From Streptomyces sp. CGMCC 4.7035 (GTDB taxonomy: Bacteria > Actinomycetota > Actinomycetes > Streptomycetales > Streptomycetaceae): a stretch of DNA of 64,000 bases. The notes beneath the pieces were generated by a model that was given only the letters and a program-made list of their open reading frames with translations, was not told the DNA's origin and searched no databases. A program made the position numbers and the translations under genes. Position 1 is the first letter of the stretch; every line of letters begins with the position of its first letter. Below are positions 32,687-41,762 of this stretch, one piece after another. The stretch is from the NCBI RefSeq assembly GCF_031583065.1, contig NZ_CP134053.1, forward strand, positions 4,464,001 to 4,528,000, read 5' to 3'.

Positions 32687-34081
32687 CTACGCCACCCGGC
32701 CGCCGTCGGTGCGCCTGCCCCGTCGGTGGGCGATCTCGCCGAGGACGACGTCCACCACGATGAAAGCCGCCAGCGGAATGCCGAGCAGCGGCACGAAGTA
32801 GCCGAGGACCGCGATGGCCGCCATGCACGGGACGAGGATCTGCGGCGGGACCTGCTGCCACGCGCCGCGCGGGATCGGCCGCCCGAACGCGCGGGCCCGG
32901 CCGCGCTGCCACCACATGCGGTAGCCCCACACGATCAGCAGGACCAGGGACAGGGCGAGGGCCATCAGGGCGATCTGGTTGACGAGCCCGAACAGGACGC
33001 CGGTGTGCAGGTCGATGCCCCAGCGGGTCAGCTTGGCCAGGACCGGGTGGTCGGCGAAGCGCAGCACGTCCGTGACCGCGCCGGTGGCCGGGTCGACGGC
33101 CACCGCGTCCTGCTTCTCGGGCCAGCTGCGCTGGATCTGCTTGACGACGTACGCGGAGGACGCGTCGGCGGGCGGGACGATTTCCACGGGGTCGCTCAAC
33201 CCCTTCGCCCGCGCCGCGGAGAGGACCTTGTCGAGGCCCACGCCGTGCTCTCCGCTCCCGGTCGCCGCCGAGGAGCCGTGGCCCGCGTGTTCGCCGCTCG
33301 CGGCCGCCGAGACCGAGGGGGTGGCCTGGCCGAGCGAGGTGCGCAGTTCGTCGATGTTGGCACCGGCGTACGTGGACCAGGTCAGTCCGGTCGCGGACAG
33401 GAAGAAGAATCCGGCCGCGGCCCAGACACCGACCGTTCCGTGCAGCCCGAGGGTGCGGCGCCGCCCGCTCGTACCGCGCACCTTGCGCTGTGAACGCCGG
33501 CGCGCGAACCACAGCACGAGACCGCCACCGGCGATCACCCACAGCCAGCTGGCGGCCAGTTCGCTGTACAGGCGGCCGTTCTCGCCGAGGTGCAGGTCGC
33601 GGTGGAACTCGTCGATCCAGGTCCGCAGCGGCAGCGCGCCGGTGGAGCCGTACTGCTCCAGCGCGCCGCGCACCTTGCCCGTGTACGGGTCGACGAAGAC
33701 GGCGAGCGTGTGCCCCCCGCCCACGCCGGGGACGCCGGACAGCAGCACCCTGGTGGTGGCGTCCTTCGCCGGGGAGGGCCGTACGGCCGACAGCGTGCCC
33801 TCGGGGTGTGCCTTGCGGGCGGCGGCGACCTGCTCGCTGATCGGCAGCTTGGTGTCGCCGGCCGGGACGGTCATCTCGTGCGCGTACACGATCTTCTCGG
33901 CCTGGAACGCGCCCGCGTACAGGAATCCGGTCAGGGCGGCGACCAGCAGGAACGGAGCGACGAGGACGCCGGCGTAGAAGTGCAGGCGCAGCACCAGGGC
34001 GCGCAGGGGCGCCCATCTGGAACGTGCGGGGACGACGGGCCGCGGGGCCTCGTCCGTCGTGGACGTGGGAGCGGTGGTCAT
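32687..34081 (-). CDS. PepSY-associated transmembrane protein
   Basis: ATG at 34081 gives 464 residues. Four to five membrane helices are visible: LHFYAGVLVAPFLLVAALTG, ASWLWVIAGGGLVLWF, VGVWAAAGFFFLSATGLTW and the final pair (LMALALSLVLLIVWGYRMWW). PepSY-type beta domains lie outside between them (AVFVDPYTGKVRGALEQYGS, AVAVDPATGAVTDVLRFA). Conserved His in EFHRDLHLGENGR and IDLHTGVLFGL resemble the metal or heme-binding helices of this family, which relates to iron-siderophore reductases. The acidic/His-rich stretch GEHAGHGSSAATGSGEHG may bind metal. A role in metal or redox handling at the membrane is inferred. Transcribed towards the TPR gene terminator. Confidence 0.88.
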   Translation of the reverse strand: MTTAPTSTTDEAPRPVVPARSRWAPLRALVLRLHFYAGVLVAPFLLVAALTGFLYAGAFQAEKIVYAHEMTVPAGDTKLPISEQVAAARKAHPEGTLSAVRPSPAKDATTRVLLSGVPGVGGGHTLAVFVDPYTGKVRGALEQYGSTGALPLRTWIDEFHRDLHLGENGRLYSELAASWLWVIAGGGLVLWFARRRSQRKVRGTSGRRRTLGLHGTVGVWAAAGFFFLSATGLTWSTYAGANIDELRTSLGQATPSVSAAASGEHAGHGSSAATGSGEHGVGLDKVLSAARAKGLSDPVEIVPPADASSAYVVKQIQRSWPEKQDAVAVDPATGAVTDVLRFADHPVLAKLTRWGIDLHTGVLFGLVNQIALMALALSLVLLIVWGYRMWWQRGRARAFGRPIPRGAWQQVPPQILVPCMAAIAVLGYFVPLLGIPLAAFIVVDVVLGEIAHRRGRRTDGGRVA

Positions 34082-34288
34082 GAGCGGGCTTCTCCGTGGC
34101 TGGGGACGGACATGGGCCACGAGCCGGGGAGTCGGTCCGTGACGGTCCAGTAGTCGGAAGGCCGTGCGGGCGAGTTCCTGGCGGTGTTCGTGACCTGCGC
34201 CACAACAGCTCCTGGGAACCGGTGACATGTGCCACAGGGGCACCCGGCTGTCCGGCTCACCGCCCGATCCGCCTGTCATGCTTGCGCG

Positions 34289-34951
34289 ATGGCATCCGAA
34301 GTCGACCTCACCGACCCGAACGACCGCCCGATCGCCGAGCGGGTCGAGGAACTCCTGGCCACCGGCGGCCCGTTGCCGATCGTCGCGGCCGGCGATCCGG
34401 TGCTGCGCCGCGGCACCGAGCCCTTCGACGGTCAGCTGGATCCCGCGCTCCTGGCCCGTTTCATCGAGGCGCTGCGCGAGACGATGCACGCGGCACCGGG
34501 AGTGGGACTCGCGGCGCCACAGGTCGGGGTGGAGCTGCGGATCGCCGTCATCGAGGACCCGGCGCCGGTCCCGGAGGAGATCCGGCTGGCGCGCGGGCGG
34601 GTGCCGCAGCCCTTCCGGGTGCTCGTCAACCCGTCGTACGAGGCGGTCGGCAGTGAACGGGCCGCGTTCTACGAGGGCTGCCTCAGCGTGCCGGGCTGGC
34701 AGGCCGTGGTGGCCCGGCACGCCCGGGTGCGGCTGCGGGCGCTGGACGAGCACGGGGTCGCGGTGGACGAGGAGTTCACGGGCTGGCCGGCGCGCATCGT
34801 CCAGCACGAGACGGACCATCTGGACGGCATGCTCTACCTGGACCGGGCGGAGCTGCGCTCGCTGTCGTCGAACGAGGCGACGGCGCAGCGGTGGGCGCAG
34901 CCGACGCCGGAACGGGCGGCGGCGGCACTGGGGTTCACTCTGCCGCGCTGA
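34289..34951 (+). CDS. def: Peptide deformylase
   Basis: ATG at 34289 yields 220 residues. All three motifs are present: GVGLAAPQVG, EGCLSVPGW (metal ligand Cys131) and QHETDHLDG (His173, Glu174 catalytic, His177). The enzyme removes the formyl group from nascent N-terminal Met using a metal-bound water. The sequence is somewhat longer than the core enzyme at both ends. Streptomyces usually carry several def genes, so this is likely one of the paralogs. It is monocistronic. Confidence 0.95.
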   Translation: MASEVDLTDPNDRPIAERVEELLATGGPLPIVAAGDPVLRRGTEPFDGQLDPALLARFIEALRETMHAAPGVGLAAPQVGVELRIAVIEDPAPVPEEIRLARGRVPQPFRVLVNPSYEAVGSERAAFYEGCLSVPGWQAVVARHARVRLRALDEHGVAVDEEFTGWPARIVQHETDHLDGMLYLDRAELRSLSSNEATAQRWAQPTPERAAAALGFTLPR

Positions 34952-35231
34952 GCGGGGCGCCGCGGCGCTCGGGCGCTCGCCTGACCACCGTCCGCGGCGG
35001 GCGGGCGGCGCCACCGCGACGAGTTCGGTTCAAGGGCGCGCGGCGCCACGACCACGAGCCCGGCGCAGGAACGGGCGACGCCACCACGGCAAGCCCGGGC
35101 TCAGGGCGTCTGGCCGTCATGGGCTTCCCGGTGTGCGGTGGCCTGCCCGGGCGGGTGGGTTCGTCCCATCCCGGCGGAAACCTGTCCTCCGCCCGCGCCC
35201 CTCCCCCACACTGGCCCGACAGGGGGGCCAT
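34952..35231. other. 280-base intergenic stretch
   Basis: No gene is supported on either strand between the deformylase and the acyltransferase genes. Confidence 0.4.
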
Positions 35232-36455
35232 ATGAGCACGGAGTCCGAGCGGTCGGCGACCGCTCCCCGCCGCGGTGAACTGGACGCGCTGCGCACGCTC
35301 GTAGTGGTCGGGCTGGTCTTCTTCCATGCCGCCCTCGTGTTCTCCCCGGACGACGACTTCTACGTCAAGAACGCGGAGACGACCGACGCCGTCACCGTTC
35401 TCGCCGGTTTCGGCGTGGTGTGGGCGATGCCGATGCTGTTCCTCGTCGCCGGCCTCGGTGCCCGCCACTCGATCCGCCGTCGCGGCACCGGCGGATTCGT
35501 CCGCGAACGCCTGCTGCGCCTGGGCGTCCCGCTGGTCTTCGCCACGCTCGTCCTCTGCCCCGTTCCGCAGTGGCTGCGGCTGCGGGCCGCCGACTCCGGC
35601 TACCACGAGTCGTACTGGCGCTTCTGGCCCCGCTTCCTCACCGTCCGTCCGGACCCGGGCGACTTCCCGTTCGTCCTGGAGGGAGACCACTTCGAGACCG
35701 GCCATCTGTGGTTCGTCGTCCTGCTCCTCGCCTTCTGTCTGCTCCTCGCACCGGTCGCCGCGCTGGTGCCCGCAGGCAGCGAGCGCGTCGCCTCCGCGGT
35801 GACGCGCCGGCCCGCGCTGCTCCTGCTGCCGGCGCTGCCGCTCGCCCTGATCAACGCGCTGCTGGGCATGGAGGAGAACTACGCGGGCTGGAACCGCTGG
35901 GCGTACCTGGTGTTCTTCCTCTGCGGCTACGCACTGGCCGACGACGACCGGGTCCGCGCCGCCCTGCGTCGCGGTGCCGTACCGATCGGCGTACTCGGCC
36001 TCGTACTGTTCGCGGGGACCGCGCCCGGATTCGTCGCCGGGGACGCCCCGTTCACCGCATGGACTCCTCTCGCGCTGCTGACCAGGGCGCTGTTCGGCGC
36101 GGCGGGGTGGTGCTGGGTGGTGGCGATCCTCGGCCTGCTGGAGCGGCGCCGTGCGGGCGAGGAGCCCCCCGCGGACCGGGGCAGCGGGCGGCGGGCGATG
36201 AGGTATCTCGCCGCCGCCGCGCTGCCGCTGTACGTGCTGCATCAGCCCGTCGTGGTCGTCTTCGCGTACGGGGTGGTGGGGTGGCACGCGCCGATGACGG
36301 TCAAGTACGCGGCGATCGTGGCCGGTTCGCTGGCCGTGATCCTCGTGGTGTACGAGTACGCCGTGCGCAGGACCCGGGTGACGCGCTTCCTGTTCGGGAT
36401 GCGGTCCCGGCCCGAACGCGGCGGGACCGGGGGAATCCGGTCCACCGCGCGCTGA
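35232..36455 (+). CDS. Acyltransferase-3-type membrane protein
   Basis: ATG at 35232 with a G-rich site upstream; 407 residues and about ten membrane helices. The start RRGELDALRTLVVVGLVFFH with Arg, Asp and His of the R-x-x-x-x-D-x-x-R ... H signature, followed by MPMLFLVAGLGARHSIRRRG (the S-G-F-x-x-x-x-S region), matches acyltransferase family 3. These enzymes O-acylate sugars, lipids or peptidoglycan using periplasmic acyl transfer. The later HQPVVVVFAYGVVGW helix is also typical. Substrate unknown; single gene unit. Confidence 0.85.
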   Translation: MSTESERSATAPRRGELDALRTLVVVGLVFFHAALVFSPDDDFYVKNAETTDAVTVLAGFGVVWAMPMLFLVAGLGARHSIRRRGTGGFVRERLLRLGVPLVFATLVLCPVPQWLRLRAADSGYHESYWRFWPRFLTVRPDPGDFPFVLEGDHFETGHLWFVVLLLAFCLLLAPVAALVPAGSERVASAVTRRPALLLLPALPLALINALLGMEENYAGWNRWAYLVFFLCGYALADDDRVRAALRRGAVPIGVLGLVLFAGTAPGFVAGDAPFTAWTPLALLTRALFGAAGWCWVVAILGLLERRRAGEEPPADRGSGRRAMRYLAAAALPLYVLHQPVVVVFAYGVVGWHAPMTVKYAAIVAGSLAVILVVYEYAVRRTRVTRFLFGMRSRPERGGTGGIRSTAR

Positions 36456-36557
36456 AGACCGGGCCGAGCCAAGCGCCGTCGGGTCAAGGTGCCGGAGTGT
36501 TGCCGAGACCCTGGTACGTGGTCACGGGTTCCCCCGGTCGGGTGATGTGCGTCGGTG

Positions 36558-37988
36558 TCAGCCCCGGTATGCCTCCAGCAGTCGCAGCCACACCTCGCTG
36601 ATCGTCGGATACGACGGCACCGCGTGCCACAGCCGGCTGATCGGAACCTCGCCGGCGACGGCGATGCTCGCGGAGTGGATGAGTTCCCCGACACCGGGGC
36701 CGACGAACGTGACGCCCAGCAGCGTTTCGCTGTCCAGGTCGACGACCATGCGGGCACGGCCGCGGTAGCCGTCCGCGTACAGACCCGCACCCGCGACCGC
36801 CGACAGGTTGACGTCCACCGCGCGGACCCGGCGGCCCGCCTGCTCCGCCTCCGCGAGGGAAAGGCCGACCGCCGCCGCTTCGGGGTCGGTGAAGACCACC
36901 TGCGGGACGGCCGCGTGGTCGGCGGTCGCCGCGTGGGCGCCCCAGGCGTCCGTCTCCAGCAGGGGGAGGCCCTCGGCGCGGGCCGCGATCGCCGCGCCCG
37001 CGATACGTGCCTGGTATTTGCCCTGGTGGGTGAGGAGTGCGCGGTGGTTCACGTCGCCCACCGCGTACAGCCACTCGCTGCCTGTGACCCGCAGGGTGTC
37101 GTCGACCGACAGCCAGGAGCCGGGCTCCAGGCCGATCGTGTCGAGGCCGATGTCCTCGGTGCGGGGTGCGCGGCCGGTGGCGAAGAGGATCTCGTCCGCC
37201 TCCAGGCGGTCTCCGGCATCCGTGACGACCACGAGGGTGTCGCCCTCACGCCGTACCGACTCGACCGAGGTGCCGGTGCGTACGTCCGCGCCCGCCTCGG
37301 TGAGCGCCTCGGCGACCAGTTCCCCGGCGAAGGGCTCCATGCGGGACAGCAGGCCCTTGCCGCGGACCAGGACGGTCACCTGGGAGCCGAGGGCCTGCCA
37401 GGCAGTGGCCATCTCGGTGGCCACCACGCCGCCGCCCACGACGATCAGCCGCCCGGGGACGGACTTGGCGCTCGTCGCCTCCCGGCTGGTCCACGGGTTC
37501 ACCTCGGCGAGCCCCGGCAGGTCGGGGAGCAGGGCGCGGCTGCCGGTGCACACGGCCACCGCGTGCCGGGCGGTGAGCACGTGGTGCTCTCCGTCGGGGC
37601 CGGTCACCGTCACCGTGCGTGGCCCGGCGAGCCTTCCCTGCCCCCGGTACAGGTCGGCACCGATGCCGTCCAGCCAGCCGACCTGGCCGTCGTCCTTCCA
37701 GTTCGAGACCTCGTAGTCCCGGTGGGCCAGGACCGCCGGCGCGTCGAGGGAGCCTTGCACGAGGTGGTCGAGACCCGGGACGCGGCGGGCGTCCGCGCGG
37801 GCGATCACCGGGCGCAGGAGCGCCTTGCTGGGCATGCACGCCCAGTACGAACACTCGCCGCCGACCAGTTCGCTCTCCACGACCGCGGTGGAGAGACCGG
37901 CCGCACGGGTGCGGTCGGCGACGTTCTCCCCCACGGGCCCGGCACCGAGCACCACGACGTCGTACACGATGGATTCCGTTTCCGTCAT
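36558..37988 (-). CDS. FAD-dependent disulfide oxidoreductase (mercuric reductase/lipoamide dehydrogenase type)
   Basis: ATG at 37988; 476 residues. The Rossmann FAD motif is VVVLGAGPVGENVA. The redox-active pair is Cys46/Cys51 in GGECSYWACMPSKALL. The NAD(P)H motif is LIVVGGGVVATEMATAW, and the second FAD contact is LYAVGDVNHRALLTHQGKYQ. The C-terminal dimer domain reads PQVVFTDPEAAAVGLSLAEA, but the usual HxxxxE catalytic pair appears only as LIHSASIAVAGE. It is a class I pyridine-nucleotide disulfide reductase whose substrate is unknown. It is divergent from a thioredoxin gene, 143 bases apart, which suggests shared control in thiol redox balance. Confidence 0.9.
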   Translation of the reverse strand: MTETESIVYDVVVLGAGPVGENVADRTRAAGLSTAVVESELVGGECSYWACMPSKALLRPVIARADARRVPGLDHLVQGSLDAPAVLAHRDYEVSNWKDDGQVGWLDGIGADLYRGQGRLAGPRTVTVTGPDGEHHVLTARHAVAVCTGSRALLPDLPGLAEVNPWTSREATSAKSVPGRLIVVGGGVVATEMATAWQALGSQVTVLVRGKGLLSRMEPFAGELVAEALTEAGADVRTGTSVESVRREGDTLVVVTDAGDRLEADEILFATGRAPRTEDIGLDTIGLEPGSWLSVDDTLRVTGSEWLYAVGDVNHRALLTHQGKYQARIAGAAIAARAEGLPLLETDAWGAHAATADHAAVPQVVFTDPEAAAVGLSLAEAEQAGRRVRAVDVNLSAVAGAGLYADGYRGRARMVVDLDSETLLGVTFVGPGVGELIHSASIAVAGEVPISRLWHAVPSYPTISEVWLRLLEAYRG

Positions 37989-38131
37989 GGGGACAGTCTG
38001 GTTGTTGGTGTGCGCGCTGGCCACACGGGTACGCGCGCGGAACCACACTCGTGCACGCACGGAATACATCACCCAGCGTCCTCGTTGACGACACCGGCTC
38101 AGCACCGAGACCAGGAAGAGGGAAATACGTC

Positions 38132-38518
38132 ATGAGCAGCACCGTGGAGCTCACCAAGGAGAACTTCGACCAGACGGTCACGGACAACGAGTTCGTCCTG
38201 ATCGACTTCTGGGCGTCCTGGTGCGGGCCGTGTCGTCAGTTCGCCCCGGTCTACGAGAAGGCCGCGGAGGAGAACCCCGACCTGGTGTTCGCCAAGGTGG
38301 ACACCGAGGCGCAGCCGGAGCTGGCGGCGGCCTTCGGTATCCAGTCGATCCCGACGCTGATGATCGTGCGGGACCAGGTCGCCATCTTCGCGCAGCCGGG
38401 CGCCCTGCCGCAGGCCGCCCTCGACGACGTCATCGGCCAGGCCCGCAAGCTGGACATGGACGAGGTCCGCAAGTCGGTCGCCGAGCAGCAGGCGAAGGCC
38501 GAGCAGGACGGGCAGTGA
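38132..38518 (+). CDS. trxA: Thioredoxin
   Basis: ATG at 38132; 128 residues. The active site is FWASWCGPCRQFAP with Cys31 and Cys34. The cis-Pro loop is QSIPTLMIV. Compared with a core thioredoxin of about 107 residues it has a 20-residue polar tail (EQQAKAEQDGQ). It reduces cytoplasmic protein disulfides with electrons from thioredoxin reductase, which is not encoded in this window. Adjacent, divergent to the disulfide oxidoreductase gene. It is one of the accessory thioredoxins of Streptomyces, not necessarily the main one. Confidence 0.93.
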   Translation: MSSTVELTKENFDQTVTDNEFVLIDFWASWCGPCRQFAPVYEKAAEENPDLVFAKVDTEAQPELAAAFGIQSIPTLMIVRDQVAIFAQPGALPQAALDDVIGQARKLDMDEVRKSVAEQQAKAEQDGQ

Positions 38519-38550
38519 CCGCCGGCCGGGGTACGCCCCGGTGACGATCC

Positions 38551-38599
38551 AGGAAGAGGCCGTACGGTCCCGCGTTCGCGGGGGCGGCGGCCTCTTCCT
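38551..38599 (+). terminator. Hairpin terminator after thioredoxin
   Basis: AGGAAGAGGCCG (38551-38562) pairs with CGGCCTCTTCCT (38588-38599). An inner stem (CCCGCG/CGCGGG) extends the structure. T-rich bases follow. Confidence 0.85.
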
Positions 38600-38725
38600 T
38601 TGTGCTGAGCAGCAGCGGTGTACCCCGGCTGGTTGACACCCGGTCAGGTCATTCACGATCGAGGTCCGGGCATGGCCGCGGCATCGAGTCGCGCTTCGGC
38701 CGCGAGCGTCGTGCCTCCCGCGTGC

Positions 38726-39772
38726 TCAGCTCGATTCGCGGTGCACGATCCGCGCCCCGAACACTTCGTGCACTTCGGGCGCGCCTCCCGGATCGCGCAC
38801 CACACGGTCGACGAGCTCGGCGAGGTCGCGTCCGGAGGGCAGTTCGATGTGGACCGTGCTCAGCCTCGGCCGCAGCAGTCGGCCGAACATCAGGTCGTCG
38901 GCGCCGACGACGGCCGTCTCCTGCGGAATGCCGACCCCTTCGTCCTGCAGGGCGCGCATCAGCAGCATCGCGTACTCGTCGTTGTAGGCGAAGACGGCGT
39001 CCAGGCCGAGTGAGCGCCAGCGCGCGGCAAGTCGGGCGGCGGCCTCCTCCTCGTAGGCGAGTGGCAGCTCGGTGACGGTCGCGTCGGTGCCCTCAAGGGC
39101 GCGCCGTACGCCTTCGAGCCGGGGCTTGGAGAAGAACTCCAGGCCGGGCTCCTGCGGGATGACGACGCCGACCCGGCGGCGCCCCCGGGCCAGCAGGTGC
39201 ACCCCGGCGCTGTGGCCGACCCCGTCGTGGTCCAGGAGCAGGGCGTGCGCGCCCTCGACGCGTTCGGGGCCGAGCGTGACGACGGCGCGGGCGCCGGAGC
39301 GCTTGAGGACGTGTACGCCCTGCGGTCCGAGGCCCCCGCCGGGCACGAGGACCGCGACCGGCCGCAGTTCGGCCCAGGCGCGGGCGGCCTCGTCGCCGTA
39401 CAGGCCGATGCTTCCGTACTGCACGACGGTGTAGTCGAGACGGCTGAGCGCCCACTGGAGTTCGTTGAAGAACTGGCTGTAGAGCGGGCCCACCGGCACG
39501 TTCGGGGAGGGCATCAGCACCATGCGGCTGTGTCCGGCGCGCAGGCTGCGGGCCGCTGCGTGCGGGACGTACCCCAGTTCCTCGGCCGCCTTGTGGACGC
39601 GGCGGCGCGTGGGTTCGCTGATCCGCACGGCGCTGGTGTTGTTCAGGACGTAGGACACGGTCGCACGCGAGACACCGGCCAGACGTGCCACATCGGCACT
39701 CGTCGGCACGGCGGGTGGTGCGGGCGACGGAGAGACTGGCTCTTTCGGTATCTGCACCATGACGTAGCGCAT
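38726..39772 (-). CDS. LacI-family transcriptional regulator
   Basis: 348 residues from ATG 39772 (ATG 39760 possible; neither has a clear ribosome site). The N-terminal HTH reads SADVARLAGVSRATVSYVLN with the hinge ISEPTRRRVHKAAEELGYVP. A periplasmic-binding-protein-like ligand domain follows (VLMPSPNVPVGPLYSQFFNE, HAAARSLRAGHSRMV). It binds a small sugar-like or other ligand and represses target operons. Divergent to an amidase gene, so it may control that gene and the downstream flotillin unit; the ligand is unknown. Confidence 0.9.
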   Translation of the reverse strand: MRYVMVQIPKEPVSPSPAPPAVPTSADVARLAGVSRATVSYVLNNTSAVRISEPTRRRVHKAAEELGYVPHAAARSLRAGHSRMVLMPSPNVPVGPLYSQFFNELQWALSRLDYTVVQYGSIGLYGDEAARAWAELRPVAVLVPGGGLGPQGVHVLKRSGARAVVTLGPERVEGAHALLLDHDGVGHSAGVHLLARGRRRVGVVIPQEPGLEFFSKPRLEGVRRALEGTDATVTELPLAYEEEAAARLAARWRSLGLDAVFAYNDEYAMLLMRALQDEGVGIPQETAVVGADDLMFGRLLRPRLSTVHIELPSGRDLAELVDRVVRDPGGAPEVHEVFGARIVHRESS

Positions 39773-39879
39773 CTTCGCAGAACGCTCGTACGGGCCGCCT
39801 CCCGGGTGCGACCGAGGCCGGAACAACCGCCTCAGCAAAGGAAGTTGCGCCTGCGGTACCGGTCGGCCCACCCATAGGT

Positions 39880-39891
39880 TACCGTTCGGTA
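39880..39891. promoter_or_regulatory. Candidate operator in the lacI-amidase intergenic region
   Basis: TACCGTTCGGTA (TACCG/CGGTA arms) lies 28 bases before the amidase start and about 108 bases before the LacI start. Palindromes of this size in this position are often LacI-type operators; unproven. Confidence 0.35.
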
Positions 39892-39919
39892 GACGACGTG
39901 CTTGCGGAGGTGTTTCCCC

Positions 39920-41383
39920 ATGGTTCCCGACCGCGCTCCGGGGCTGGCCGAGTGCGCCCGCGCGCTCGCCGACGGCGAGGTGACCTCCCGCGCGCTCGTG
40001 GAGCGTGCACTGGCCAGGATCGAGGCGACGCAGTCCTCGGTGAACGCGTTCCGCCTGGTGCGCGCCGAGGCCGCGCTCGCCGAGGCGGAGGCGGCCGACA
40101 AGGAGCTGGCGACGGGGGTGCGGCGCCCCCTGCTCGGGGTGCCGGTGGCCGTCAAGGACGACATGGACGTGGCGGGCGAGCCGACGGCGTTCGGCTGCCC
40201 GGGCGACTTCCCGCCGGTGACCGAGGACGCGGAGGCGGTACGTCTGCTGCGGGCGGCCGGGGCCGTGATCGTCGGCAAGACCAACACCTGCGAGCTGGGG
40301 CAGTGGCCCTTCACCGAGGGGCCCGCATTCGGCGCGACCCGCAATCCCTGGCACCTCGGCCACACCCCGGGCGGCTCGTCCGGGGGATCGGCGGCGGCCG
40401 TCGCCGCGGGCCTGGTGCCGGCCGCGCTGGGCTCGGACGGCGCCGGGTCGGTCCGCATCCCGGCCGCCTGGACGCACCTGGTCGGCATCAAGCCGCAGCG
40501 CGGCCGGATCTCGACCTGGCCGCGCCCCGAGTCGTTCCAGGGCATCACGGTCAACGGCACGCTCGCCCGTACGGTCGCGGACGCGGCCCTGCTCCTGGAC
40601 GCGGCGAGCGGCAACCACGTCGGCGATCTGCACCGCCCGCCCGCGCTCGACGTCTCGGCGGCGGTCGGACGCGACCCGGGCCGGCTGCGCATCGCACTCT
40701 CCCTGAAGCCGCCCTTCACCGGGCTGCCCGCCCGCCTCGATCCCCGCGTACGGGCACGGATCCTGGCGCTCGCGGAGCGGCTGTCCGCGCTCGGGCACCT
40801 GGTCGAGGAGGCGGAGCCGCGGTACGGGCAGGTCGGGCTCACCTTCGTGCCGCGGGCGACCGCCGGCCTGGCCGAGCGGGTGCGCGACGCGCCCCACCCG
40901 GGCCTGCTCGACCGGCGCACCCGCGACGCCGCCCGCCTGGGCCGGCTCCTCGGCGGGGCGCCACTGCGCGTGGCGCGGCGGGCGGAGGCGACGCTGCACC
41001 GGCGCGTAGGGGCCCTCTTCGCGTCGTACGACGTCATCCTCGCGCCGACGACGGCCGCTCCCCCGCCGCGCATCGGGACGCTGGTGAACATGAACGGCTG
41101 GAACACCGACCGCGCGATGATCGCCGCCTGCCCGTACGCGTGGCCGTGGAACGTGCTGGGCTGGCCGGGCGTCAACGTCCCCGCCGGCCTCGTCGACGGG
41201 GACACCTCCCCCGCCGGGCCGGGCCGAGACCCCGGGGGACGGCTGCCGGTCGGTGCGCAGCTGCTCGGACCGGCGAACAGCGAGCCGCTTCTGGTGTCGC
41301 TGGCGGCCCAGTTGGAGGCGGACCTGCGATGGCACGAGTCGTGGCCGCCGCACGAAGCCGCCGCGGACACACGGGCGGCGTAG
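39920..41383 (+). CDS. Amidase (amidase signature family)
   Basis: ATG at 39920 follows GCGGAGG; 487 residues. The Ser-cisSer-Lys triad is visible: Lys in GVPVAVKDDMDVAG, the glycine-serine motif HTPGGSSGGSAAAVAAG, and GSDGAGSVRIPAAW carrying the nucleophile Ser. These enzymes hydrolyse amide bonds in the cytoplasm. A Cys-Pro-Tyr stretch (AACPYAWPWNVLGWPGVNVP) near the end is common to the family. Substrate unknown. It is divergent to LacI and 26 bases upstream of a small NfeD-like gene. Confidence 0.92.
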   Translation: MVPDRAPGLAECARALADGEVTSRALVERALARIEATQSSVNAFRLVRAEAALAEAEAADKELATGVRRPLLGVPVAVKDDMDVAGEPTAFGCPGDFPPVTEDAEAVRLLRAAGAVIVGKTNTCELGQWPFTEGPAFGATRNPWHLGHTPGGSSGGSAAAVAAGLVPAALGSDGAGSVRIPAAWTHLVGIKPQRGRISTWPRPESFQGITVNGTLARTVADAALLLDAASGNHVGDLHRPPALDVSAAVGRDPGRLRIALSLKPPFTGLPARLDPRVRARILALAERLSALGHLVEEAEPRYGQVGLTFVPRATAGLAERVRDAPHPGLLDRRTRDAARLGRLLGGAPLRVARRAEATLHRRVGALFASYDVILAPTTAAPPPRIGTLVNMNGWNTDRAMIAACPYAWPWNVLGWPGVNVPAGLVDGDTSPAGPGRDPGGRLPVGAQLLGPANSEPLLVSLAAQLEADLRWHESWPPHEAAADTRAA

Positions 41384-41409
41384 GCACGTTCGGGCCGTAC
41401 GCTGTGACC

Positions 41410-41628
41410 ATGGACGATGCGTCGATGGTCGGCTTGATGGGCCGGGTCAGCGGTACCGTGGGGCCCGGGTTGGTCGGCGAGGTGATCGTCCGCGTGCGCG
41501 GCGGCGCCGAGCACTTCCTCGCATATCCCGCGAACGGGACGGCCCGCATCGAGCGGGGCACCGTCGTGATGGTGGTGGAGTACCTGCCGCCGCGGACCGT
41601 GTACGTCGAGGCGGCGTACGACAGTTGA
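41410..41628 (+). CDS. Small OB-like protein next to flotillin (NfeD-type)
   Basis: 72 residues: MDDASMVGLMGRVSGTVGPG, LVGEVIVRVRGGAEHFLAYP, then IERGTVVMVVEYLPPRTVYV. The pattern of short beta strands with G-x-V-x-x-x-V-x-P-x-G and I-x-x-G-x-x-V-x-V-x-x matches the soluble OB-fold of NfeD proteins. NfeD proteins form membrane assemblies with flotillins, and this one is followed 134 bases later by a flotillin gene, which strongly supports the call. It lacks the membrane helices of full-length NfeD, so it is an unusually minimal version. Confidence 0.75.
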   Translation: MDDASMVGLMGRVSGTVGPGLVGEVIVRVRGGAEHFLAYPANGTARIERGTVVMVVEYLPPRTVYVEAAYDS

Positions 41629-41762
41629 GCCCGCCCCCTCGCAGGTGAAACCCGTACGCATCAAGATTGCAACAAGGATCCGTCAGCGTCTTCACCCCGG
41701 GCTTGCGCAGGCGCAGACTCGCCTTCGTTCGGTGCCGACCCGGCACCAGGCAAAGGGGGCGT

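Noticed and set aside
32453..33493. 346-codon plus frame opposite the PepSY gene
   Set aside because: Asp/Arg-rich shadow without motif.
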